Assembly: GCA_025403435.1 (NCBI GenBank)
Contig: CM046338.1
Coordinates: 19,629,399 to 19,693,398, forward strand
Direction: 5' to 3'
DNA length: 64,000 nt
Source: Artocarpus heterophyllus
Taxonomy: Eukaryota > Streptophyta > Magnoliopsida > Rosales > Moraceae
A model generated the notes under the pieces. It was not told the DNA's origin, did no database searches, and saw only the letters and a program-made list of their open reading frames with translations. The position numbers and the translations under genes were made by a program. Positions 23,580 to 35,200 of the stretch are shown here, in pieces. Every line of letters starts with the position of its first letter. Positions within the stretch are counted from its first letter, which is position 1.

Positions 23580-23611
23580 TGTCACGCCCCGGAGTACGGG
23601 AGGTGACAGAA

Positions 23612-23623
23612 TGGTATCAGAGC
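23612..23623 (+). promoter_or_regulatory. Primer binding site, initiator Met tRNA
   Basis: TGGTATCAGAGC, the standard plant primer site, lies three bases after the 28-base left terminus of the Tekay element. Confidence 0.85.
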
Positions 23624-23713
23624 TCAAGGTTATGAACCTTGGGAATTGTGCACACATAGGTTTGACAATGAAATACCTCTGACAATCCAAATTTTGTTTT
23701 CAGAAGTGAGAGG

Positions 23714-26700
23714 ATGGCACCTAGACGTCGTTCGACTGCTGACGCCGAGTTCGGAAATGATGAGGGCCTGATGAGGTCTATGATTGCGGCTTTCCGGCAG
23801 ATGGCAGCCAGGACTAGACCGGAAGACTCCAGTGTTGGTAGTCGGCATGCCTTCTTTAAGGAATTTCGGCGGGCGTCTATTCCTACTTTTGATGGCAATG
23901 GGGATCCGCAGTTAGCAGAGTATTGGTTGGATTCGATCTTGAAGCATCTGGATACCCTTGGTGTGCCTGAGGAGTATCGTGTGGAGTTTGCGGCGTATAA
24001 GCTCGAGGGTGGCGCTAACACCTGGTGGAAACAAACTAAGCGTCTGGAGCGCGGTGGCGATATCGGTTGGGACAAGTTCGAGGATCTGTTCTATGATCGG
24101 TATTTTCCGCAGGGATATAGGGATCAGAAGGCAGCTGAGTTTTATAGATTGCAGCAGGGTGATATGTCAGTTCGGGAGTATGAGGCAAAGTTTAGTGAGT
24201 TGGCTAGGTTTGCTCCATCAGCTGTGGCATCGGAGCGCGAGAAATGCATCAAGTTTCAGGAAGGACTCAAGGCTCCTATTCGACGGCAGTTGGTTGCTCT
24301 ACGGCTTAGGAGTTTCGGAGAGCTTGTGTCGTCGGCGATCTCCGTGGAGAATGATTACGTGCAGTATTGTGAGGATCGAGCCAAGGCTTCAGGAGGACCG
24401 CAGAGGAGTGGCAGGAAGAGCACCAGTAGTCGTCCAGCTCCGGGGAAAGGCAAGCAAGGCGGTGCGACCAGTGGCAGTAGCAGTTCGTCTGGCAGCGGGC
24501 GTAGCAATCCCTACAGCTTTCATTGTCATTTCTGTCAGCAGCCCGGACACATCAAGAGGAATTGCCCGATCAGGAGTGCTCGTCTTGGATCGCAGACCGG
24601 GGAGGATGCCAGTCGTCAGTCTCAGCCTCAGCCTCAGACCCTACCTCCGCCTCCGCAGTACCCGCAGTTGCAGTATCCGTAGTTTTCTCCTCAGCAATTC
24701 TCATATCCGGCACGGGGACAGCAGCAGCAGTATTTTCAGCGCAGTGTTCCTCAGTATAGAGCTCCGAGTACAGGTAGTGTGCAGTCATCTCCATCTCAGC
24801 AGTATCGGCCGAGTAATGCAGGACCCAGCAATGTCGGTAGAGGAAAAGGGAAGGCGCCAGTGCAGGTTCATGCAATGGCATCTGGAGGGTCAGATTCTCA
24901 GATTGGTAACGCGGTTGTCGATGGTATGGTTTTGGTTTCTAGATCTCTAGCTCGCGTTTTATTTGATACCGGTGCCTCTCATTCTCTCATTTCGAGTTCC
25001 TTTGTACATGCCTTGGGATTAGAAGTAGAAGAGTTTAATGAACCCCTAGTTATAACTTCTCCCTTGGGGCGGGTGTGTGTAAATTGTGTGTGTAAATCTT
25101 GTAAAATAAAGATTGGGGATGAGATTTTGAAAAGTGATTTGATTGTACTCCCCATGAGTTCCTATGATGTGATTTTAGGGATGGACTGGTTGTCCAGGTA
25201 TAGTGCAGTTGTGGACTGCCAACTTAGAAAAGTGACCCTAGTGTCTGATAGGGGAACGGTGATCACTTACCAGGGTGGTGGTGATTGGCTAATGAGTGAG
25301 CGTCTCATGAAGTCATGTCTAGGAGGGCGAAGGAATCTAGATTGTTTTGCTTTTCTTGCCAATCTAGATTGCGAGCCCTATGTTTCGAGTAGTAGTGTAG
25401 CGATTCCGGTGGTTGGTGAATTCGAGGATGTCTTCCCCGACGAGTTATAAGGATTACCACCGCATCGGGAGATTGAGTTTGGTATCGAGTTGTTTCCAGG
25501 GACATTACCGATTTCTATGGCACCTTATCGGATGGCGCCGGCAGAAATGAAGGAATTGAGGAAGCAACTTCAGGAGCTTGCTGATAAAGGATATATTCGG
25601 AATAGCACATCTCCGTGGGGAGCACCAGTTTTGTTCGCTAAGAAGCACGATGGGACTCTCAGGTTATGTGTGGATTATCGGCAGCTGAATCGTGTTACGG
25701 TGAAGAACAAGTATCCTTTGCCTAGGATTGATGAGCTATTTGATCAGTTGGGAGGTTCGCGATACTTCTCGAAGATTGATTTGCGGTCAGGTTATCATCA
25801 GCTCAGAATCAAGGAAGAGGATATTCCCAAGACAGCTTTTAGGACTCGGTATGGGCACTTCGAGTTTCTGGTTATGTCTTTCGGGTTGACGAATGCTCCA
25901 GCAGCTTTTATGGATTTGATGAACAGGATATTTAGGCCATATCTGGATCAGTTTGTGATCGTGTTCATCGATGATATTCTTGTGTATTCTAAGACACGGG
26001 AGGAGCATGAGCAGCATCTTCGGATCGTGCTTCAGACTTTGCGGGAGCACCAGTTGTATGCTAAGAGAGAAAAATGTGAGTTCTGGTTGACTAAGGTCAA
26101 ATTTCTGGGTCATGTCATCTCGGAGCATGGTATTTCAGTGGACCCGTCCAAGATTGAAGCTATATTGGAGTGGGAACGACCAAGGAATGTAGCGGAGATT
26201 CGCAGCTTCTTAGGTCTTGCTGGATATTACAGGAAATTTGTAAAGGACTTTTCGAAGATTTCAGCTCCGTTGACGAGGTTGATCAGGAAAAACGTCAGGT
26301 TTGAGTGGGATGAAGACTGTGAGTCTGCTTTTCAGGAATTGAAGAACCGGTTGACTTCAGCTCCAGTATTAGTTTTTCCTAATAGTGACGAGCCGTATAA
26401 GGTTTATGCTGATGCTTTAGGGCGCGGACTTGGATGCGTGTTGATGCAGCATGGACGTGTGGTTGCGTACGGATCGAGACAGCTACGACCTCACGAGCGG
26501 AATTATCCTACTCACGATTTAGAGCTTGCAGCGGTGATCTACGCGCTGAAGATTTGGAGATGTTACTTGTATGGGGCATCGTTTCAGGTCTTCTCCGATC
26601 ACAAGAGTTTGAGGCATTTGTTCACTCAGAGGGATCTCAACTTGAGGCAGCGCAGATGGGTGGAGTACATGGAGGATTATGATTTCGCGTTGCAGTATCA

Positions 26701-28306
26701 TCCCGGAAAAGCTAATGTGGTAGCGGACGCGCTTAGCAGAAAGTCTTCAGGGATTCTCGCTTGTTTGATTTTTGAGGACTGGAGCAGGGATGCGACAGTG
26801 AGTGAGTATCGGCTACAGTATCATGACGACGGTGATCGAGTTTTGTTATATCATGTGGAAGCGACTCCAGCTCTTGTTCGGATGGTGAAGCAAGGTCAGT
26901 GGCAGGATCGACATTTGCAGGGGATTTGGTCGCGGATTCAGAACGGGGAGCAGTTCGAGGAATGGAGCGTGCATGCAGATGGATCGTTGTACTTCCGGGA
27001 GCGTCTTGCAGTTCCAGTTATCGCCGAGGTGACGAAAGTCGTTCTAGATGAAGCTCATAGGTCTCAGTTCGCTATTCATCCGGGGAGCACCAAGATGTAT
27101 CGTGATTTGAAGAGGCACTATTGGTGGAGAGGCATGAAGAAAGATGTTCGTGAGTACGTAGCCAAGTGTTCGACGTGTCTTCAGGTGAAAGCTGAGCATC
27201 AGAAGCCTGCAGGTCAGCTTCAGCCGCTTCCTATTCCAGGGTGGAAATGGGAGCATGTGACGATGGATTTCCTCACAGGTTTGCCGAGGACGGAGCAGCG
27301 GCATGATGCAGTTTGGGTTGTGGTCGACAGGTTGACGAAATCGGCGCATTTCATTCCGTTTAGGTCGACGTGTTCGAGGAAGGTTCTCGGGGAGTTGTAT
27401 ATGCAGAACATTGTGAGGTTGCATGGAGTTCCTTTGTCCATCACCTCTGATCGAGATACCAGGTTTAATGCTAAGTACTGGAGGAGTTTTCAGGAGGCTT
27501 TGGGTACAGATTTGAACTTCAGTACGGCGTTTCATCCTCAGACTGATGGGCAGTCTGAGCGGGTTATTCAGGTTCTCGAGGATATGTTGCGTGCTTGTGC
27601 GTTGGACTTCGGCGGGAATTGGAAGCAATATTTGCATTTGGCAGAGTTCGCGTACAACAACAGTTATCAGGCGAGTATCGGTATGGCACCATTTGAGGCG
27701 TTGTATGGGCGACCGTGTCGGTCACCTGTGTGTTGGGCCGAGCTGGAAGATAGAGTTATTCTTGGGCCGGATGAAATCCGTGACAGCAACGAGAAAGTCG
27801 CGGTGATTCGGGATCGGTTGAGAGCAGCTCAGAGTCGGCAGAAGAGCTACGCGGATAGGAGACGTAGACCCTTAGAGTTCGCGGTTGGAGATTTTGTTCT
27901 CTTGAGGGTGTCACCTCGTAAGGGAACTATGCGGTTCGGAGTGAGTGGGAAGCTCGCGCCGAGGTATATTGGGCCGTTCGAGATCACTCAGCGTGTTGGT
28001 GTGGTCGCTTATCGGCTTGATCTTCCGCCCGAACTTTCTCATGTGCACGATGTGTTTCATGTGTCTATGCTTAGGAAGTGTCCACCTGAGCAGGGTAAGA
28101 TAGTATCGTTTCGCGATGTGCAGGTTCAGGAGGATACGACGTACGAAGAAGTGCCGATTCAGATCATCGACCGAAAAGTGATTAGCTTGCGTCGTCGTGA
28201 GATACCGTTGGTAAAGGTCGTGTGGCAGCATCACGGTGTTGATGAAGCCACTTGGGAATTAGAGTCGGGTATGCGGGAGTCATATCCGCATTTGTTTTGC
28301 TTTTGA
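23714..28306 (+). pseudogene. Tekay-like gag-pol polyprotein, near intact, two stop codons
   Basis: A single frame of 1530 codons is broken only by TAG at 24680-24682 and TAA at 25448-25450. Domains in order: gag (WWKQTKRLERGG), CCHC knuckle CHFCQQPGHIKRNC (about residue 275), aspartic protease FDTGASHSLIS, reverse transcriptase with [11 protein letters not shown] (about residue 750), RNase H with [15 protein letters not shown], and integrase with zinc motif and [17 protein letters not shown] and [10 protein letters not shown]. It ends in a chromodomain ([17 protein letters not shown]), which in chromoviruses guides insertion to modified chromatin. Both stops would be explained by single C-to-T changes from Gln codons. 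Confidence 0.93.
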
Positions 28307-28636
28307 GATGAGTTTTAAATTTCGAGGACGAAATTTCTTTTAGGAGTGGAGAGCTGTAACGTCCCGAAATTTATTTAATATTAATATAATGTAAATGATG
28401 AATTAGTGTGCCATAATTAAAGTTCTAACTTTAATTAGATTATTTGGTTGGATTTTTAGTTTTTGGTTGTTTTGTTAAATTGATGTGTTCAAAAGATTCC
28501 TTGTTGATTTAAAATGATGTTTTGAGTTTTAAAACACAACAATTTGTAAAATGTTAAAAATACTCTGTTTTACAAAACTGTGGGCGGCACATGGTTTTCG
28601 CACAGTAAAACCGCCCACCGATTTTCTCTATTTATT

Positions 28637-28655
28637 TCTCTCTCTCTCTCTCTCT
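28637..28655 (+). repeat. (CT)n microsatellite in LTR
   Basis: A pure TCTCTC run, followed by further CT-rich blocks to about 28735. CT-rich leaders downstream of plant promoters are common, so it probably marks the transcribed leader of the LTR. Confidence 0.7.
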
Positions 28656-29204
28656 CCTCACTTCCACGCCCATCTCTCTCTCTCTCTTCTCTGGACTCTC
28701 TCGGCAGCCCCTCTCTCTCTCAATCTCTCTCTCAAATTTTTGATTTCCATTCGAATCCAAGCTTCGGAACAGCAAGGAGGAAGCTCGGGGACGTGATTCG
28801 GCGACCGAGAACGCGGATTAAAGCTTCGATTCGAGGTTAGATTCAAAATTTCTAAACTTTTTACAAAATTTTCAATTTTGTGTGTTTTTGAAATCTAAGT
28901 TTGTTTTAGCTTAGAAAACCGTGGATTTGTGTTAAATGAGCTTAGAACAACTAGAATCTAAACCTAGATTGAAGAAAAACGGATTGGATTCAAGATTTTC
29001 ATTTTTCTCCTCTTTTTCTCATTTTCGGATTTTTGAAGATTTTGAGTTCAAATGTTGTTTAAATGATTCCAAACATGTTTTAGAATGTTTTTCTATCAAC
29101 TATAGTTATTTTTCATGCCTGGGAATTGAGAAAAACAGGTTGGAATTCAGATTTGGATTTTGGGGATCGAGAAACCCGTGGCTGGGATTTCTGGATTTTC
29201 CCAG

Positions 29205-29373
29205 TTCGGCAGGCCGAAGTTCATGTTCGGCAGGCCGGAGTGATGATCGGCAGGCCGGTGTTCTTCCGACCGGCAGGCCGAATCTGGGGACATGTTCGGC
29301 AGGCCGAACTTTGCTTCCGGCAGGCCGAACTGTACAGTTCGGCAGGCCGAAGCAGGGCGTCCGGCAGGCCGAC
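29205..29373 (+). repeat. Array of eight palindromic TTCGGCAGGCCGAA motifs in the gypsy LTR
   Basis: Copies start at 29205, 29226, 29246, 29269, 29295, 29316, 29338 and 29360. Core CGGCAGGCCG is unchanged in all eight. Three are the perfect 6+2+6 palindrome TTCGGC-AG-GCCGAA; the others differ only at the outer bases. Spacing is 20-26 bases and the spacers are not alike, so it is not a simple tandem repeat. The same palindrome, with CT at the centre, occurs in the inner copia LTRs. Confidence 0.9.
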
Positions 29374-30510
29374 CGAGGCATGGAAAATTTTGTGATTTTT
29401 ACCCGATTTCACTGTTTTGAACCCTGATTTAAATCCCAACCTTATAGGATGATTTTAATGATACAAATGGCACACTAGGACATCATGAAATGATTTAGTA
29501 ATATAGAATGTCTCGAACTAGATATTGATTGACTTAGTTTGTATCTAGGATCGTTCGTGGTTCCGTGGAGCTAACGTATAGCGGACCGGGATTACGGTGT
29601 GGGGTACCGGCACGAGTACTGAGGTAGGACTTCTATCCTATTTCTTTGGTAGCCTGGTTTTGAAATGATTTGGCTTTGAAAATGATTTCTATCAAAATGT
29701 TTTCAACGGTTGTTTGAAAATGGTTTTATCGGTTATATTTTTATATATACCGTGACATGAAATGAATTTCATAATGAATGTAATTGACAACACTCGGTAA
29801 ATGGGTTTTGAATGATAATGATAATAAACACATGGGCATGATGCCATATCAGAGATCGGGTCGTGATCGACCTTGGGGGCAGGTCCCGAAACCCAGCTGG
29901 GCCACTACGGTGGTGATATCATGGTTTGCCTAGGTAAAAGTAAACTGGTGTTTGGATTTGACGAGTAGACTGTTCTGTGTCAGAACGGTTCTACTCAATT
30001 TATTTATTTATTTATTCAAGTTCCTTTTTGTATAACTCCTGATAATGTTATGTTTCTTTGCATTAAATTATTTTATAAAACTTAGTCCTACTGAGCCTTT
30101 CGCTCACGTTTTATCTGTTTTAAATCCCCCCCCTCTAGGTGGTTTCCCATTTAGGTTTGGAGAAGATTCTTCGGACCGAACTCAGGAGCAATAGGAGAAT
30201 TTATTTACATTCTGTATTTATTAATCAAGGCATGTAAGGCTCAACTTTATCTGTACTTGGACTGTAATTGTATTTGTGATATTGTCAGATCCATGTGTGT
30301 GCACAAGTTGTGGGTTGTGGAACCCATATTCGCGGTTTTTATTCAATTATTGTTATTTGTTTAATGATTTTAAATTCTTTATCAAATGTGGTGGAAAAAT
30401 CTCTTTATTTCTTGCTTAATTGGATTTTTAAACCCTTAATTTCAATTAAATTCTCTTTTAATTAATCTAAATATTCCGCCACGTCACCTCCCGTACTCCG
30501 GGGCGTGACA

Positions 30511-30740
30511 ATTATAAAAGGTTATGGTCCCTGGGTCATATGGGATGTATCTTTTCTGACATCCCATCATTAGAAAAGAGAAAAAACTTCCTCTCAAAGA
30601 AACTGTACTGACTCAGAAGATCAAGAACCAAAATTCAACCATTCAAATGGATTCAAGTATGCTTCTGTTAAATTCTTAGATGAATTAATATGAGTTTTGT
30701 GATTTAATGTTAGTTTTCATCTGTAAAGTTTCTTTCAACA
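30511..30740 (+). repeat. Copia 5' LTR, second part
   Basis: This resumes after the Tekay insertion with the duplicated ATTAT, aligns with the second half of 36664-37110, ends TTTCAACA and is followed by the primer binding site TGGTATTAGAGC (30743-30754). Confidence 0.92.
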
Positions 30741-30999
30741 AGTGGTATTAGAGCCCCTCACGTTGAATCATTGAGAAATATTTTCTCAAAAATTTCGGTT
30801 GAATTTTGGTTTTATATATATATTTGTTGACATATAAAACAAGATGTTTGATTTGTATAAACGATTTCGTTCAAATCATTAGACCATTGTTTCTTTTTGT
30901 TTTACATATCGATATGTATATGTACATATGTGTATTCGTCTGTTTGATACGGCAAGTCTACCGAAAAGAATAATAAGAAAAAAAAAACTTATTAGTTTG

Positions 31000-32200
31000 T
31001 GAATTGGTTTTATGTGTGTGAATATATGTGTGTGTATATGTATACAGATGATTGAGAACGAAACCATGTTTTAATGACATTGTCCTGGCACGCATGGATT
31101 CAGTAATCATTAACATGGCTGCTGTTCATATTGATTGAATTATTGACTCTCACTTTGATTCATAGTTATACGGCACATTTGCCCAAAAGAACGATCAAAA
31201 AAAAAAAAAAAAAAAAAACTGATTTGTGTATATGTGACAAAGGCCATTCAGTCATTAATGGGACAGGTGGCCATTCATGGTTGCCAATTAAAAAAAAACT
31301 GATGCAAGGACTGCATTGGTTCGCCAAATCAAGTTTATTTCAGTTCCTAAAGGTTTGTTGAGCCCATGAGCTAATAGCGGGTTAATGAAATAATTGACTT
31401 AATTATATTTATTAAATTAAAATATAATTTTAATATATAAAAATTTTATAAATATCTAATAATGATATCATTAAAATTATTTATATGTAATTATATAGTA
31501 CAAAATATAATATTATTAAGATAATTACTATATCATTAAAGACATTTTTAAGATATTTTAAATATTGTGTTAGATTTTAATTTCATAACAATAATTTGGA
31601 TAAGTATTGTAATTTTTTCATTATACTAGAATGAATTATGCCTGGGTCATATTTTGGGTTGGGTTTAAATATTGGTCAAATAATGGGTCATTGGGTTTGG
31701 GTAATTGAGTTTAGGTAAAGAGCTGGATAAGGGTAACCCGTTTCGTACAGTACCCGACCCGCAGGGATCCAACCCAAGTTGACTTTAAGATCCTACTTTG
31801 ACTGCTGACCTTTGACCAAAAAATATTTTTTTGTTTTATTTTTTTAATTTTAATTTTGGTTAATTTTTGGTGCAATATTAAATTTAAATATTGGTATTTT
31901 ATATGTATTTTGAGATGAATTAATTGAAGCAACTTGTCACCAAAGTGACCTCTCTTGTGAAAATATTTCACAAAAGTGCATGTACACCTGTGGTAATAAA
32001 AATGTGATAATTATATGGTTTTACATGTGAATAATAAATCAGCCCAAAGAAAGATTTATTCTTTGACATGTACTTATTGTCAATGTTTGATTACTTCACC
32101 AAGAGTACCACTTACAAGTTAATATTTTTGTCCAAAGACTAAACATTAATGTTGTGCTCGGTATCTTGTGATGGGCCCTACCATTATTTGAATTTATTTA
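31000..32200. other. Leader of the copia element, AT-rich, with a likely small insertion
   Basis: This untranslated leader contains a poly-A run at about 31197-31219. A very AT-rich block near 31380-31640 is followed by repeats of GGGT and GACC text (TTTGGGTTGGGTTTAAATATTGG, near 31650-31800) unlike the rest of the element. It may be a later insertion, but no ends were identified. Confidence 0.35.
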
Positions 32201-32261
32201 AGTATGATATGGAACTTATGTGAGCTTCTTGTTTTGTTGTTTTGTTCTCTGTTCAGTTGCA

Positions 32262-35200
32262 AGTTCTGCTTCTAATATTTATGCTAGCATCAATTCAATT
32301 CCCATGCTTAATGGCATAAACTTCAAGGCATGGCAAGAGAACGTTATGATTGTTCTCGAAGTCATAGATTTAGACCTTGCGTTGAGGGTTAAACGACCTC
32401 CTGACCTTACAGATAACAGTTCCTCTGATGATAAGAGGGACATGGAAAGGTGGGATCGTTCGAATCACATGAGTCTAATGATCATAAAATGTGCTATTCT
32501 GAAAACTTTCAGGGGCACTATGTCCGAAAAGGTTACTACAGCCAAAGGTTTTCTTGAAGAAATTGAGAAGAGGTTTGCCAAGAACGAAAAGCCTAAAACA
32601 AGTACGCTTTTGGCAAACCTTATTTCATGAGGTATAAAGGAAAAGAGAACATGAGAGAGTACTTCATGGAGATGTCTCATCTTGCTTCAAAACTAAAGGC
32701 ACTTAAGCTAGAGTTGTTTGAGGACTTACTCTTGCATTTTGTTTTGATATCCCTTCCTGCATAATTCAGTCAATTTAAGGTGAGCTACAACTATCAAGTG
32801 TGCAAGAAGAGGAAAGACTGAAGCAAGAGAAGGTAGAAAGTGCTCATTTGGCTACAACCTCTAAGGACAAGAAAAAGAAATGAAAGATAAGTAAGAAAGT
32901 TGCAGGTGCCACACCACAGAAGAAACAACAGAAGGGACAAGGCAATACATTTGCCTGTTTTTTCTATGGAGGTACGGGACACAAGAAGAAGCAGTGTACC
33001 AACTACACGGATGGAGTGCAAAGAAAGGTACACTTCTCAATCTAGTTTGTTCTGAGGTTAATTTAACTTTGGTACCAAGACACACTTGGTGGATAGATTT
33101 CGATGCTACTACTCATATAAGTGTGTCTATGTAGGGTTGCCTAAGCTACCAAAAGCCAAGTGATAGTGAAAGATACATCTATGTGGGCAATGGCAAATTA
33201 GTGGAAGTTGAGGCAATAGGAACATTTAGGTTATTATTAAGGACAGGATTTTATTTAGATTTGAATGAGACTTATGTTGTACCGTCATTTAGACAAAATT
33301 TGGTTTCTGTTTCTGCATTGTGCACATTTGGTTATTTTTGTTCATTTAGAAACAGTAAATTTAGTCTTTTTCAAATTTCAAAAGTTATTGGTTCTGGTTC
33401 TTTATCTGTTTATGATAACCTTTATTTGCTTGATATTGTTGCCTCATCTAATAAAACCTTGCATATAAGTACACATGGTGTAAAACGAAAATTAACCAAT
33501 CAGAATTCTGCTTCATTATGGCACACGAGATTAGGTCATATCTCCTAGCAGAGAATTGAGAGACTTGTGTTTGACGGGATTCTTGATCCCCTTGATTTTA
33601 TAGATTTTGAAATTTGTGTTAATTGCATAAAGGGGAAACAGACAAATATAAGGAGATTAGGTGCCAACAGGGCCTCAGACGTCTTAGAACTAATTCATGC
33701 AGATATTTGTGGGTCATTCCCTACCGCTTCTTGGAATGGTCAACAATATTTTATTACGTTCATAGACAATTTCTCACTATATAGTTACCTGTATCTCATT
33801 CATGAGAAGTCCTAGTCACTAGCTGTGTTCAAGAATTATAAGGCTAAAGTTGAGAACTAACTCAGCAAAAGGATTAAAGGTGTCAGATCTGACTATGGTG
33901 GAGAATACTATAGTAGATATGACGGATTAAGTGAACAACATTTAGGATTGTTTGTTAAGTTCTTAGAGGAGTACAGTATCATCCCACAGTACACCATGCC
34001 GGGATCACCTAGCATGAATGGTGTTGTTGAGAGGCGAAATAGAACACTTACGGACATAGTGAGGAGTATGATTAGTCATTCTACCTTGCCAGAATCTCTC
34101 TGGGGAGAAGCCTTAAAGACTGCAACTTACATACTCAACAAAGTTCCAACTAAAGCAACTGCCAAAACCCTTTATGAGCTTTAGACAGGCCAAAAGCCTA
34201 GTTTAATTCACTTGCACATTTGGGGTTGTCCAGTTGAGGCAAGGCCTTATAGGCCAAATGAAAAGAAACTAGACTCTAGAACTATCAGTTGCTATTTTAT
34301 TGGATATTCTGAGAGGTCAAGTATGATCCCACGACTAAGTCGATTTTTGAGACGGGAACTACTCAGTTCTTTGAGGATGTCGAGTTTACAGGGGGAGATA
34401 GGGTTAAGGACTTTGTCTTTGAAGAGGAATATATTGATATTTCCACAGCTATTATTGATATTGATCAGGTTCCTATTCCTAACATTGTTCAAGAAGCAGA
34501 TCCAAATCAAGATAATCTCGGAGAACCTCCCATTCCAAAAATTGTTCCAGAAGAACAAACTCTACCACCTCAAGAACCTATGCCATTAAGAAAATCCACT
34601 AGAGAAATGAGAAATGCGATTTCTGATGATTATATCATATTTCTCTAAGAACAAGAGGTTGACATTGGAGTGGTGGAAGATGATCCAATCAACTTCCGTC
34701 AAGCCATGGAAAGTTCTAAATCTCAAGAGTGAATTAATGCCATGAATGAGGAGATAAAGTCCATGAAAGACAATGACGTTTGGGATCTTGTCCCATTGCA
34801 TGAAGGTGCGAAACCCATTGGTTGCAAATGGATATTTAAGACCAAGAGGGATTTGAAGGGCAATGTGGAGATATATAAGGCTTGTCTTGTTTCAAAGGGC
34901 TTTACTCCAAAGGAAGGCATCGACTATAAAGAGACTTTCTTTTCGGTTTCTTCGAAAGACTCTTTTAGGATTATAATGGCATTAGTGGTACATTTTGATC
35001 TTAAGCTTTGCTACATGGATGTTAAGAGTGCGTTTCTCAATGGCGACATTGATGAAACGATCTATATGGTGCAATCAGAGAACTTTGTATCACGAGATGT
35101 AAAGAAGATGGTTTGCAAATTAAAGCAATCCATCTATGGGCTTAAGTAGGCATCTCATCAGTAGTATTACAAATTTCATCAAGTTATCATCTCGTTCGGT

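Larger units (their letters stand above)
23580..30510 (+). mobile_element. Ty3/gypsy chromovirus (Tekay-like), 5' LTR missing
   Basis: It is inserted in the copia 5' LTR with the perfect 5-bp target duplication ATTAT (23575-23579 and 30511-30515). The left end has only 28 bases, starting TGTCACGCCCCGGAGTACGG, before GA and the primer binding site TGGTATCAGAGC (23612-23623). The right end is a full 2156-bp LTR (28355-30510) preceded by AGGAGTGGAGAGC. The left 28 bases are the exact reverse complement of the right terminus, so the element has terminal inverted repeats where direct LTRs are expected. One gag-pol frame fills 23714-28306 with two stops. The C-terminal chromodomain and GAGGACGAAATTT region suggest the Tekay (Del) clade. 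Confidence 0.93.
28355..30510 (+). repeat. 3' LTR of the Tekay-like element
   Basis: This 2156-bp LTR runs from TGTAACGTCCCG to GGGGCGTGACA. It contains a CT-rich tract (28637-28740) just after CTATTTATTTC, probably the transcription start region. A possible splice donor follows (GAGGTTAGATTC, 28834). It also holds the palindromic array at 29205-29373 and a second block of C-rich text near 30125. The terminal bases pair with the left end of the element. Confidence 0.88.

Noticed and set aside
23958..24950. Second long frame overlapping Tekay gag
   Set aside because: Shadow frame of the gag-pol coding sequence; Arg/Ser-rich with no domain, while the other frame carries clear gag, knuckle and protease.
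27044..27637. Long minus-strand frame opposite Tekay integrase
   Set aside because: Antisense shadow of integrase with no independent homology.
29205..29373. Array considered as a CRISPR because of regularly spaced palindromes
   Set aside because: Repeat is 14 bases with 6-12 base spacers, inside an LTR of a plant genome, with no cas genes.
28936..29427. Frame in the Tekay LTR with repeated GRP/AGR residues
   Set aside because: Its repetitive translation merely reflects the palindromic DNA array at 29205-29373.
23580..30510. Considered as a DNA transposon because of terminal inverted repeats
   Set aside because: It encodes gag, protease, reverse transcriptase, RNase H, integrase and chromodomain, has a tRNA primer site and purine tract, and a 5-bp target duplication.
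30879..31067. Minus-strand His/Ile-rich frame
   Set aside because: Result of TGTATATG-type low-complexity DNA in the copia leader.
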